Assembly: GCA_964458575.1 (NCBI GenBank)
Contig: CAYWMD010000024.1
Span: 26,177 to 90,176, forward strand
DNA length: 64,000 nt
Source: CAYWMD01 sp964458575
GTDB lineage: Bacteria; Verrucomicrobiota; Verrucomicrobiia; Limisphaerales; JADLHS01
Reading direction: 5' to 3'
Part shown: positions 42,635-50,683 of the stretch, piece by piece
Position numbering within the stretch: the first letter of the stretch is position 1
Layout of the letters: each line of letters starts with the position of its first letter
Notes under the pieces: generated by a model
What the model saw: only the letters and a program-made list of their open reading frames with translations
What the model was told of the DNA's origin: nothing
Database searches by the model: none
Translations under genes and position numbers: made by a program

Positions 42635-44092
42635 TCACTCATAGCGCAACGCTTGAATTGGGTTAAGGCGCGCAGCTTTGACCGCCGGCAGGATGCCCGC
42701 GAGCACGCCAACGAGAACGCTGAAACCGAAGGCCACCGCGAGCGCCAGCGGGGTGACGACCGGAGCATTCTTCATGGGTGAGAGATCGGTGAGCAAATGC
42801 ACGAGCGCAAACGACGTAACCAGTCCCGCCAGTCCGCCGAGAATCGCAATCACGACCGACTCCGCGAGAATCTGGATGAAAATGTCGCCGGTGGACGCGC
42901 CGACGGATTTACGGATGCCGATTTCCCGCACCCGCTCGGAAATGCTGGCGAGCATGATATTCATGATCCCGATGCCGCCGACGAGCAGGCTGATACCCGC
43001 GATCAGTCCGCCGCTGAGCCGCGCATTGCGAACAAACGTGTTGATCTGTTCGGCCCAGTCCTCCTGGGTGCGAAACGAGAAATCCTCAATCCCGCGATGC
43101 GTGCTCATGAGCACGTTGCGGATTTGTTGCAACGCTTCCGTCAACACATCCACGCTGACAATCTTCATCTGGAGCACCGACAGTCGAGGATCGCCGGTTG
43201 AACCAACGGCGCTGATCGAGGTCGAACGCGAACTGCTGCCGGAGCTGGTAACGCTGATGCCCGAGCGGAACTTCATCCACATTGTGTTCAACGGCACGTA
43301 AACCGTCGAATTCTTGAGATCGTAAACAAAACTGCTGCCGGTGTGGCTGTGACCGCGGTCACGGCTCACGCCGCCCGGCGATTGGGATGGCGTCCCCGAT
43401 TGTCTGGCCAGTTCACGCGCCTGCTTGTCATTGTCGCTTTCGTAATGTTCAAACATCCCGATGACCGTGAAGGGCAGCCCGTTGAGATAAAGGGTTTCCC
43501 CCACTGGAATGATTTCGCGGCCGATCTGGTCCGGCGCGCCCCAGAGTTCATCGCGCACGCTGGTGCCGATGACACAGACGTTGCGCGCCATTTCGTCGTC
43601 GAGTTCGTTGAACATGCGGCCGTGCGCCAGGGTGTGCTCGTACATTTCGATGGCGGCGGGCCACGCGCCGATGCACATCCAGGGCCGGAACGTCTTGCCA
43701 TTCGCGGTGGCCGTGGCCGACGCGCGCATCTCCGGAGAAAGCGTGGTCACCAGCGGCGCACTGTGTTGCAACGCATAAACATCATTGACCGTGATGCCCA
43801 CCGCCTGATCGGTCAGATGCCGCTGGTCCATGGGGATCTCGGACGGTTCCACCCGCACTTTCTCCAGTCCCCCGATCGCCACCAGCGCCTCCTTGGCCCC
43901 GCGCTCCATGCCGGTGACCAGCGCCGACATCGCCACAAGGCTCGACACGCCGAGAATGATGCCCAGCATCGTGAGGAGGGAACGGAACTTGTGCGCCCAG
44001 ATTTCCCGCAACCCGGCCAGCAGCGTCGTCATCAACTGGGATGACGAATGACGCAGCGCATCGCTGGAAGCCGGCGGGTTGGACGGGCTCAT
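42635..44092 (-). CDS. MacB-type ABC permease (first of two)
   Basis: A 485-residue MacB/FtsX permease. The N-terminal helix is LTMLGIILGVSSLVAMSAL; after the periplasmic MacB_PCD domain come GISLLVGGIGIMNIMLASI, ILAESVVIAILGGLAGLVTS and AVAFGFSVLVGVLAGILPA, ending RLNPIQALRYE. Start is set by translational coupling: its ATG (44090-44092) overlaps the TGA of the ATPase gene. Both permeases share the same layout, so they come from duplication. A serine-rich insert (TSSGSSSRSTSIS) sits in the periplasmic part. Confidence 0.9.
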   Translation of the reverse strand: MSPSNPPASSDALRHSSSQLMTTLLAGLREIWAHKFRSLLTMLGIILGVSSLVAMSALVTGMERGAKEALVAIGGLEKVRVEPSEIPMDQRHLTDQAVGITVNDVYALQHSAPLVTTLSPEMRASATATANGKTFRPWMCIGAWPAAIEMYEHTLAHGRMFNELDDEMARNVCVIGTSVRDELWGAPDQIGREIIPVGETLYLNGLPFTVIGMFEHYESDNDKQARELARQSGTPSQSPGGVSRDRGHSHTGSSFVYDLKNSTVYVPLNTMWMKFRSGISVTSSGSSSRSTSISAVGSTGDPRLSVLQMKIVSVDVLTEALQQIRNVLMSTHRGIEDFSFRTQEDWAEQINTFVRNARLSGGLIAGISLLVGGIGIMNIMLASISERVREIGIRKSVGASTGDIFIQILAESVVIAILGGLAGLVTSFALVHLLTDLSPMKNAPVVTPLALAVAFGFSVLVGVLAGILPAVKAARLNPIQALRYE

Positions 44093-44793
44093 GGCTTGGA
44101 TATTCCTGCGAGCGTGAGATCAATCTTCTCGGCGATCTTGCCGTCGCGGATTTCGATCCGGCGTGGCGTGACGGCGGCAATTTCCGGGTCGTGTGTCACC
44201 AGCACAATTGTCCGGCCCTCGGTGCTGAGCCTTTGAAACAACTTCAAGATGGCATCGCCGGTGTGGGAATCGAGGTTGCCGGTGGGTTCGTCGGCAAAGA
44301 CGATGCGCGGACTGTTGACGAGCGCGCGGGCGATGGCGGCCCGTTGCTGTTGCCCGCCCGAAAGCTGGCTCGGCCGGTGTTTGGCGCGGTTGGCCATGTC
44401 CACGGCTTCCAGCGCGGCCATCGCCCGCTGCCGGCGCTCCCGGCTGGACACCCCGCTGTAAATCATCGGCAGTTCCACGTTTTGCAGCACGTTGAGTTTT
44501 GGCAGCAGGTTGAAGAACTGAAACACGAAACCAATTTTGCGATTGCGCATCGCGGCGAGCTGGCGCGACGACGCATCCTGAATCATCACGCCGTCCAGTT
44601 GGATTGTGCCTTTCGTCGGTGAATCCAGGCAGCCGAGAATGTGCATGAGCGTGGACTTGCCGCTGCCGGACGGGCCGATGATGGAAATGAATTCGCCCGC
44701 GTCAATGTCCAGCGAGACGTCGTCGAGCGCGCGGATTTCCTCGCCGCCGAGATGGTAAATCTTGCTGACGTTACGGAGTTCGACGAGCGCCAT
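44089..44793 (-). CDS. ABC transporter ATP-binding protein (MacB/LolD type)
   Basis: A 234-residue ATPase of the MacB/LolD family that energises mechanotransmission-type exporters. Walker A SIIGPSGSGKSTLMHILG, Q-loop FQFFNLLPKL, signature QLSGGQQQRAAIARAL, Walker B RIVFADEPTGNLDS and the H-loop IVLVTHDPEIA are all intact. It is free-standing rather than fused to the permease as in E. coli MacB, and shares a 4-base overlap with the downstream permease gene and 28 bases with the adaptor gene upstream. Confidence 0.94.
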   Translation of the reverse strand: MALVELRNVSKIYHLGGEEIRALDDVSLDIDAGEFISIIGPSGSGKSTLMHILGCLDSPTKGTIQLDGVMIQDASSRQLAAMRNRKIGFVFQFFNLLPKLNVLQNVELPMIYSGVSSRERRQRAMAALEAVDMANRAKHRPSQLSGGQQQRAAIARALVNSPRIVFADEPTGNLDSHTGDAILKLFQRLSTEGRTIVLVTHDPEIAAVTPRRIEIRDGKIAEKIDLTLAGISKP

Positions 44794-44821
44794 CTGATGC
44801 TCCTGAAAAATTCATCGGCGG

Positions 44822-46063
44822 TCAGCGCATGCTGCGCTTGACCTTGTCCGAACGTCCATCCTTAGAACCGGGACTGGCATTGGTTGCCGTTCCGGAGGCA
44901 CTGGACGCCAGGCTGCTTGGCGCGGCGTCGTGGCCCAACGGCTTTTTACCGGCCAGTTGGCCAGCCTTTTTCCCTTGTTCCTCCTTGGGAAGCTCGAGCG
45001 ACACGATTTCACCGGCTGACAGCCCGCCTTGAATCTCGGCGAAGAAATAGTCCGACACGCCCACCGTCACATTTCGCTTCTCGAACGCGCCCTCCTGCTG
45101 CACGTAAACGAACCGTTCGTATTGACCGGTTTCCGGGTTCTTTTCGGTGAACACGGCCGCCAGCGGCACGGCGGCCACGTTGTCGGCCGAGGCCACCGGA
45201 ATCTTCACGTTGGCCGTCATGCCCGGACGGACGCGCGGGTCCACGTTTTTGAGCAGGATGCGCGCGGCGTAGCCTTTGATGTTGTTCTTGATGGTCGCCT
45301 GCGGGGCGATGCGCTCAACCCGACCGGTGACGCTCAAGCCCGTCACCGCTTCGACGGTGACTTCGACTGTTTGGTCCACTTTGAGCCGGGGCACGTCCGC
45401 CTGATTGACATGGGCGTTGATGACCATCGAAGCCAGGTCGGCGATGGTCAGCACCTCCGTGCCACCGCTCACGCCGCCCGATCCGGAAACCGCCTGGCCG
45501 ATGGAAACCGGCCGCGTCAACACCGTGCAATCGAACGGCGCGCGCACTTCCGTCTTGGTCAGGCGCTCCTCAATGATGGCGAGGTCCTTCTGCGAACGTT
45601 CCAGCGCATTCTTGGCGAGCTGGAACGCCGTCCGGGTGTCGTCGAACAATTCCTGCGAAATCAACTTGTCGGCGAGCAACTGCTGGGCGCGCTTGAAATC
45701 GCGTTCGGCTTTTTCGAGTTCCAACTTCGCACGCTCGATGTCGGTGAGGTTGGACGCACGCTGCTGCTGCAATTCCGCATCGTCCAGTTTGAACAGCAGG
45801 TCGCCCTTCTTGACCCGGTCGCCGAGGTCCACCGGCATGGCTTCGATCCGGCCGTTGATTTCGGGCCGGACCGACACCTGTTCGGCGGGGCTGATTTCGC
45901 CGGCGGCATTCACAGCAAAGTTGATGTTGGTCTGGATGACGACCGCGGTGGTGGGCCGGGTGGAGACACGGCTGCCGTTGCCGGTGGCGGCCCGGTTCTT
46001 CCAAAACCAATAACCACCGCCGGCCAGCCCTAGAATCACGATAACCGTGAGGATGCTTTTCAT
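44822..46063 (-). CDS. MacA-like periplasmic adaptor (HlyD/RND type)
   Basis: A 413-residue membrane-fusion protein. One N-terminal helix (ILTVIVILGLAGGGYWFW) anchors it. Then come the half-lipoyl strand (AGEISPAEQVSVRPEINGRI, and DRVKKGDLLFKLDD), a long coiled coil (about 95-170, LELEKAERDFKRAQQLLADK), and the beta-barrel domain (LTIADLASMVINAHVNQADV, RPGMTANVKIPVA). The last 50 residues are a low-complexity lysine/serine tail beyond the usual fold. It is the first gene of the export operon with the ATPase and two permeases. No TolC-like outer-membrane partner is seen in the window. Confidence 0.9.
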   Translation of the reverse strand: MKSILTVIVILGLAGGGYWFWKNRAATGNGSRVSTRPTTAVVIQTNINFAVNAAGEISPAEQVSVRPEINGRIEAMPVDLGDRVKKGDLLFKLDDAELQQQRASNLTDIERAKLELEKAERDFKRAQQLLADKLISQELFDDTRTAFQLAKNALERSQKDLAIIEERLTKTEVRAPFDCTVLTRPVSIGQAVSGSGGVSGGTEVLTIADLASMVINAHVNQADVPRLKVDQTVEVTVEAVTGLSVTGRVERIAPQATIKNNIKGYAARILLKNVDPRVRPGMTANVKIPVASADNVAAVPLAAVFTEKNPETGQYERFVYVQQEGAFEKRNVTVGVSDYFFAEIQGGLSAGEIVSLELPKEEQGKKAGQLAGKKPLGHDAAPSSLASSASGTATNASPGSKDGRSDKVKRSMR

Positions 46064-46188
46064 TTTCTAACGAGTGCGAGCGTATCTGTTCCGTCACGCA
46101 CATGCAAACATGCGTAGCGGAATCTGACGAATTATCCGGGCGGTTTGTTCGACTGGGCGTCCCACCTCAAGCCCGCGTTTCCTTGTGC

Positions 46189-47880
46189 CTACCTGTCCTT
46201 TTGCAGGCCGGGTTTCGCCGCTTTTCCTTTTTGCACCGCGTAAAGGTGTCGCATCGTGGCAACATAGAGAACGCCGTTCGCGGCCGTGGTGGTGGCGCTG
46301 ATGGGATCGCCGAGTTGGGCCTCGGCCAGCAACTGCTTTTGCTGGCTCGCCGCGAACACGTATAAATCGCCACTGCGGGTTCCAAGGTACACCTTCCCGT
46401 CCGCAACGTAGGGCGAGGCCCAGACTTCGCCTTTGATTTCGTGCATCCAAACTGGCTTGCCCGTTTCCGCGTCAACGCAGTGAAACGTCCGGCCGCAGTC
46501 GGCGATGAACACCAGCCCATTGTAAATTGCCGGCGTGGACATGACGTGCTTTTGCAGCGGGTAGGACCAAAGCAGACCCCTCACCCCGTCCCTCTCCCCA
46601 TCGGATGGGGAGAGGGTGGTGTTTCGTGAGGCGAGCACCGCTACGTCAATGCACTTCAGCCACGCCTCGTTCTTGCCCCACCAAATGTCGCCACCGCCGG
46701 CCACGTAAAGGCGGTTCCGGTACCGGACGGGCATGCCATAGAGATTGCTCGGCCCCTCGCGGCGATTGGTGTTGAACTTGTGAACGTTCGTTTTCGGTGC
46801 GGCCGGATCAAAGTCAAACTGGAAGACCTTCTTCAAACTCGAAACCTCCCCCTCTCCCTGCCTTCTCCCCGTCGGACGGGGAGAAGGTGGCCGTGGGCCG
46901 GGTGAGGGGTCGGCTACAGTTTCAAATCCATAAACCACTCCATTACCACCGCAAAAGAAAATCAGCGGACGACCGTTGACTTCCCCGAATGAAGGCGAGG
47001 ACCACGTCGCGTGAAAAATGTTCGGCGCGATGTGCTCGTCGTCGCGCGCCACGAGCCGGCCCGTGCGTTTGTCCAGGACCACCAGGCTCGGCGCGTCAGG
47101 TTTGCGAATCCGCTGGTGGGTGTTGTCCACGCCCGTGCCCGTGTTCAGGTAGAGATAATCGCCGTGAATGAGAATCGAACTGTGCGCGCCGTCGTGCGGC
47201 CAGATGCCGGCGCCCGTCACCAGATCGAACACCCAGAGAATGTCCGCATCGGTCGGGCCGGGCTGGAGCAGCTTCCCGTCGGCGGGCGGACGCAAGGGTT
47301 CGGGCGAAATTTCCGCGCCGACGGTGGGTTTTGGCGGCGCGACCGAATTCTCCGACGGCGTCATGTGCGCCGCTTCGTCGCGATACGGGCCGTCGTTGCC
47401 GTTGGCCAGGCCGAGCGCATCCAGGCACAACACCTCGCCGCGGTTGCTGACGATGTAAACACGATCGCCCTCGACCGTGGCAAACGACGACATGCCGGTG
47501 TTCGGCCAGTCGAAGTACGGATCTTCATGTCGCTTTGGCACGACGAGTTGCCAGAGAAACCGGCCCGTCTCTTCCTCAAAGCACATCAGCACGCCGCGAT
47601 CGCCTTCATGCTTCGGGTCACGCGGCTCACCGTTGTTCGTGCCGATGTAAACGCGGCCTCCGGCGACGATCGGCGTGGAATGTGATTGCGTTCCGAGGTT
47701 CGCGACCCATTTGATGTTCCGGCCCGTCTTGGGATCGAAGGAATCGGGCAGATCCTTCTCAGCCGAAACCATGTTGCGCGACCACGCCTGTCCCCATTGC
47801 GGCTGGTCCGCCGCCGGCGCGCGGGAAAAACCCGCGGTAAGGCACGCGCACAGGATCAGGCAATAATGGTTTGATTGCAT
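46189..47880 (-). CDS. PQQ-type beta-propeller protein, exported
   Basis: A 563-residue outer-membrane or periplasmic propeller (BamB/PQQ-dehydrogenase-like). The signal peptide (MQSNHYCLILCACLTAGFSR) is followed by blades such as STPIVAGGRVYIGTNNGEP, FATVEGDRVYIVSNRGEVLC, FADCGR-type ends and VWASPYVADGKVYLGTRSGD. It has no quinone-cofactor ligand set that I can recognise, so an assembly or sensing role is as likely as an enzyme. Two palindromic repeats sit in frame inside it (about residues 331-344 and 422-435), adding PSPGPRPP and TLSPSDGERDGVRG-type residues between blades. Confidence 0.85.
   Translation of the reverse strand: MQSNHYCLILCACLTAGFSRAPAADQPQWGQAWSRNMVSAEKDLPDSFDPKTGRNIKWVANLGTQSHSTPIVAGGRVYIGTNNGEPRDPKHEGDRGVLMCFEEETGRFLWQLVVPKRHEDPYFDWPNTGMSSFATVEGDRVYIVSNRGEVLCLDALGLANGNDGPYRDEAAHMTPSENSVAPPKPTVGAEISPEPLRPPADGKLLQPGPTDADILWVFDLVTGAGIWPHDGAHSSILIHGDYLYLNTGTGVDNTHQRIRKPDAPSLVVLDKRTGRLVARDDEHIAPNIFHATWSSPSFGEVNGRPLIFFCGGNGVVYGFETVADPSPGPRPPSPRPTGRRQGEGEVSSLKKVFQFDFDPAAPKTNVHKFNTNRREGPSNLYGMPVRYRNRLYVAGGGDIWWGKNEAWLKCIDVAVLASRNTTLSPSDGERDGVRGLLWSYPLQKHVMSTPAIYNGLVFIADCGRTFHCVDAETGKPVWMHEIKGEVWASPYVADGKVYLGTRSGDLYVFAASQQKQLLAEAQLGDPISATTTAANGVLYVATMRHLYAVQKGKAAKPGLQKDR
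46577..46616. repeat. GA-rich palindromic repeat, in-frame copy A
   Basis: A perfect 13-bp inverted repeat (46590-46602 with 46604-46616) around one central base, with the flank CCCCTCACCCCGT on one side. On the minus strand it codes TLSPSDGERDGVRG and is read through by the propeller gene, so it has been tolerated as an insertion of whole codons. It belongs to the same family as the copies at 46.9, 50.5, 50.6 and 64.0 kb. Confidence 0.85.
46850..46911. repeat. GA-rich palindromic repeat, in-frame copy B
   Basis: A perfect 13-bp inverted repeat (46861-46873 with 46875-46887), with flanks that extend the element on both sides. In the propeller gene it codes about 20 proline/arginine-rich residues ending RRQGEGEVSSL. 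It is a longer and slightly diverged version of copy A (CTTCTCC against CTCTCCC in the stem). Confidence 0.8.
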
Positions 47881-47980
47881 CGGACGCCACCACAGGAGAA
47901 TTCAAATTCGCCGATTCAACAAGTCATGATTGCGTATTTGCGCGGCGTAACTTCGTGCCACGGGCGAAGCATTTGGAATA

Positions 47981-48078
47981 CGCGGCTGGGAAGCCGCGAT
48001 CACCGGCAGGCAGGATGCCTGCCACCACGGTGGAGGCACGCTTCCCAGCGTGCCGGTGAGTGCGGCATCCTTGCCGCC
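47981..48078. repeat. 98-base multi-hairpin dispersed repeat, copy 2
   Basis: Near-identical to the copy at 37,220-37,317, with stems at 47981-47987/47992-47998, 48005-48012/48016-48023, 48035-48042/48047-48054 and 48062-48067/48072-48077. The loops differ (TCCC where copy 1 has TTCG), yet the stems are kept, which points to selection on the hairpins. It lies between the propeller start (minus) and the Pcm gene (plus). Confidence 0.88.
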
Positions 48079-48166
48079 GGTTCCGCGAGGCGTAAAGTTG
48101 CAACTGTGTATGTCCCCGACTGAAATCGGCGGTTGCAACCAGCCCGCCGGCGACTATCGTTACGAT

Positions 48167-48910
48167 GTGGGCACGGCGTCAATCAGCCTGGGAACGAAAC
48201 TCTGGCTTTTGGTTCTGGCGGGTTGCCAAACGGTTTCCTGCAACGTCCGAGGTGTGGATTCCAACCTGGCCGCTGCGCGCGAGCGGATGGTCAGCGATCA
48301 ACTCGCCGCGCCGGGGCGGGACATTACCAACGCGCGCGTGTTGGCCGTGATGCGCCAGGTGCCGCGACACGAGCTGGTGCCCGAACGCCTTCGCTCCCAA
48401 GCCTACGGCGACCATCCGCTCCCCATCGGATACGACCAGACGATTTCGCAACCGTTCATCGTCGCCTTCATGACGGAGAAACTCGAACCCAAGCCGACCG
48501 ACAAGGTGCTCGAAATCGGCACCGGCTCCGGTTATCAGGCCGCCGTGCTGGCGGGATTGGTCAGCAACGTGTTCACCATCGAGATCGTCGAACCACTGGC
48601 CCGCCGGGCGCAGGCGGATTTGAAACGGCTCGGTTACACGAACGTCATGGTCCGCGCCGGCGATGGCTACAAGGGCTGGCCGGAAGCGGCACCGTTCGAC
48701 GCGATCATCGTGACCTGTGCCCCGGAACAAGTGCCACAACCGCTCGTGGATCAACTCAAGGAAGGCGGTCGGATGATCATTCCGGTCGGCACCGCTGGGG
48801 ATCAAGCGTTGTACCTCCTGCAAAAGAAGGAAGGCCGCGTGGAGCAACGCGCCGTCCTGCCGGTCCGCTTCGTGCCGATGACAGGGAAGAGCAGAGCGGA
48901 GCCGAAATGA
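48167..48910 (+). CDS. pcm: Protein-L-isoaspartate O-methyltransferase, lipoprotein form
   Basis: A repair methyltransferase that methylates L-isoaspartyl residues in damaged proteins. The core is complete: LAAARERMVSDQLAAPGRDI, VPRHELVPERLRSQAYGD, DHPLPIGYDQTISQPFIVAF, and SAM motif VLEIGTGSGYQAAVLAG. The start is taken as GTG (48167-48169): this gives a short hydrophobic stretch, LWLLVLAGCQTVSC, with a lipobox (LAGC), so the enzyme is probably a lipoprotein outside the cytoplasm. An ATG at 48110 in the same frame would give a 38-residue acidic leader that fits no signal type. Most Pcm enzymes are cytoplasmic, which makes this one unusual. Confidence 0.85.
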   Translation: MGTASISLGTKLWLLVLAGCQTVSCNVRGVDSNLAAARERMVSDQLAAPGRDITNARVLAVMRQVPRHELVPERLRSQAYGDHPLPIGYDQTISQPFIVAFMTEKLEPKPTDKVLEIGTGSGYQAAVLAGLVSNVFTIEIVEPLARRAQADLKRLGYTNVMVRAGDGYKGWPEAAPFDAIIVTCAPEQVPQPLVDQLKEGGRMIIPVGTAGDQALYLLQKKEGRVEQRAVLPVRFVPMTGKSRAEPK

Positions 48911-49023
48911 CAAACGGCGCGGGGATTGATCGCTTTTGAGGGTTGACCCGGTTTCCGAATTGCTGAATTTTGCTCCGCTGAAATCAGTCTGAAGCCAGTC
49001 ACCGCGCAGCCACGTTGCTGTCC

Positions 49024-50487
49024 ATGAACGCACAACATCATCAGCCCAGGCTGGAAGACCGCTTCCTGACGCGCCGGGATTTTCTCGGCCGCTGCGGGAT
49101 GGGCTTCGCGATGCTCGGACTCGCGAACCTGCTCGCGCCGGAAATGCTCGCCGCCAGCCTGTCCAACAACGCCGCCAGCGCCGATTCGCCGCTCGCCCCG
49201 AAGTCGCCACACTTTCCCGGGAAGGCCAAACGCGTCATCCACATTTTCGCCAACGGCGGGCCGTCGCACGTGGACACGTTCGATCCCAAACCCATGCTCG
49301 CCCGGTTGCACGGCCAGCCGCTGCCGATGGACAACCTCGCCACCGAACGCAAGACCGGCACGGCGTTTCAATCGCCGTTCCAGTTCAAAAAGCACGGCCG
49401 GAGCGGAATCGAGGTCAGCGAACTTTTCCCGTACGTCGCGGAGAGCATTGACGACATTGCCGTGATCCGCTCGATGCGCGCCGACGTGCCGAACCACGAG
49501 CCGTCCTTGCTGTTGATGAACTGCGGCGACGCCCGGTTGCCGCGGCCGAGCATGGGCTCGTGGGTCACCTACGGCCTCGGTACGCAGAACCAGAATCTGC
49601 CGGGCTTCATCAGCATGTGCCCGGGCGGCCATCCGATTCAGGAATCGCAGAACTGGCAGAGCGCCTTTCTCCCCGGAATTTTTCAGGGCACGTACATCAA
49701 CACCGAACATCAGGACATCGAGAAACTCATCGAGAACGTCAAAAACAAATTCGTGACGACCGACGAGCAGCGCCGCCAGCTGGAACTCTTGCGCGAACTC
49801 AACGAACGGCACGCCCGCCGCCGCGCCAACGACGCCCAGATGGAAGCCCGCATCCAATCATTCGAACTCGCGTATCGGATGCAAATGGACGCGACCGACG
49901 CCTTTGACATCGCGCGCGAGCCCGAATCCGTCCGGAAGCTCTACGGCGAAGGTACGCAAGCGCGACAGTTGCTCACCGCCCGCCGATTGCTGGAGCGCGG
50001 TGTTCGGTTCGTGCAGGTCTGGCACGGCGCGGGCCAGCCTTGGGACAATCACGATGACCTGGAGGATGGTCACCGCAAACTCGCCAAGGAATCCGATCAA
50101 GCCATCGGTGCGTTGCTGAAGGATTTGAAACAACGCGGCATGTTGGACGACACGCTGGTCATCTGGGGCGGCGAATTTGGCCGCACACCCACGGTCGAAC
50201 TTCCGACGCCCGGCGCGAACGCCGGCAAGGTCAATGGCCGTGACCACAACCATCACGGCTTCTCGATGTGGCTGGCGGGCGGCGGCGTGCGCGGCGGTTA
50301 CGTCCACGGCGCGACGGACGAATTCGGGTTCAAAGCCGTGGCGAATCCCGTTCACGTCCACGATTTGCACGCGACAATTCTGCAACTGCTTGGGTTTGAC
50401 CACACGAAGTTGACGTTCCGCCACGCCGGCCGGGATTTCCGGCTGACTGACGTGCATGGTGAAGTCGTGAAGGAGTTGATTGCGTGA
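49024..50487 (+). CDS. DUF1501 protein with Tat signal
   Basis: A 487-residue DUF1501 protein (alkaline-phosphatase-like fold). The twin-arginine signal TRRDFLGRCGMGFAMLGLAN sits at the start. Core segments include VIHIFANGGPSHVDTFDPK, FLPGIFQGTYINTEHQDIEK, RFVQVWHGAGQPWDNHDD and IWGGEFGRTPTVE, all typical. DUF1501 genes usually precede a DUF1549/DUF1553 cytochrome gene in Planctomycetota and Verrucomicrobiota, exactly as here; their function is unproven. The start is the ATG at 49024; a TTG nine bases upstream is possible. It overlaps the next gene's longest open frame by 8 bases. Confidence 0.92.
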   Translation: MNAQHHQPRLEDRFLTRRDFLGRCGMGFAMLGLANLLAPEMLAASLSNNAASADSPLAPKSPHFPGKAKRVIHIFANGGPSHVDTFDPKPMLARLHGQPLPMDNLATERKTGTAFQSPFQFKKHGRSGIEVSELFPYVAESIDDIAVIRSMRADVPNHEPSLLLMNCGDARLPRPSMGSWVTYGLGTQNQNLPGFISMCPGGHPIQESQNWQSAFLPGIFQGTYINTEHQDIEKLIENVKNKFVTTDEQRRQLELLRELNERHARRRANDAQMEARIQSFELAYRMQMDATDAFDIAREPESVRKLYGEGTQARQLLTARRLLERGVRFVQVWHGAGQPWDNHDDLEDGHRKLAKESDQAIGALLKDLKQRGMLDDTLVIWGGEFGRTPTVELPTPGANAGKVNGRDHNHHGFSMWLAGGGVRGGYVHGATDEFGFKAVANPVHVHDLHATILQLLGFDHTKLTFRHAGRDFRLTDVHGEVVKELIA

Positions 50488-50520
50488 AGGATTAGGGTTG
50501 CGCGTGAAGCAAAAGCGAAT

Positions 50521-50559
50521 TGCCCTCACCCTGACCCTCTCCCATCCGATGGGAGAGGG
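50521..50559. repeat. GA-rich palindromic repeat, copy C
   Basis: A perfect 12-bp inverted repeat (50535-50546 with 50548-50559) preceded by CCCTCACCCTGA. It is in inverse orientation to copy D, which starts 85 bases later; together the two bracket 50,560-50,644. Confidence 0.85.
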
Positions 50560-50642
50560 AACAGCAATCGGCAGTTTTTCATTTTGCGGAAGCGCGTCCG
50601 ACAAAATCCGACCTGCAACACTCCAGACAGCGGTGAATAAAT

Positions 50643-50683
50643 CTCCCTCTCCCATCGGATGGGAGAGGGCTGGGGTGAGGGTC
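50643..50683. repeat. GA-rich palindromic repeat, copy D (inverse to C)
   Basis: A perfect 12-bp inverted repeat (50645-50656 with 50658-50669) followed by CTGGGGTGAGGGT. The GTG in that flank (50675-50677) is the most likely start codon of the cytochrome gene, so the repeat supplies both start and first residues. Confidence 0.82.
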
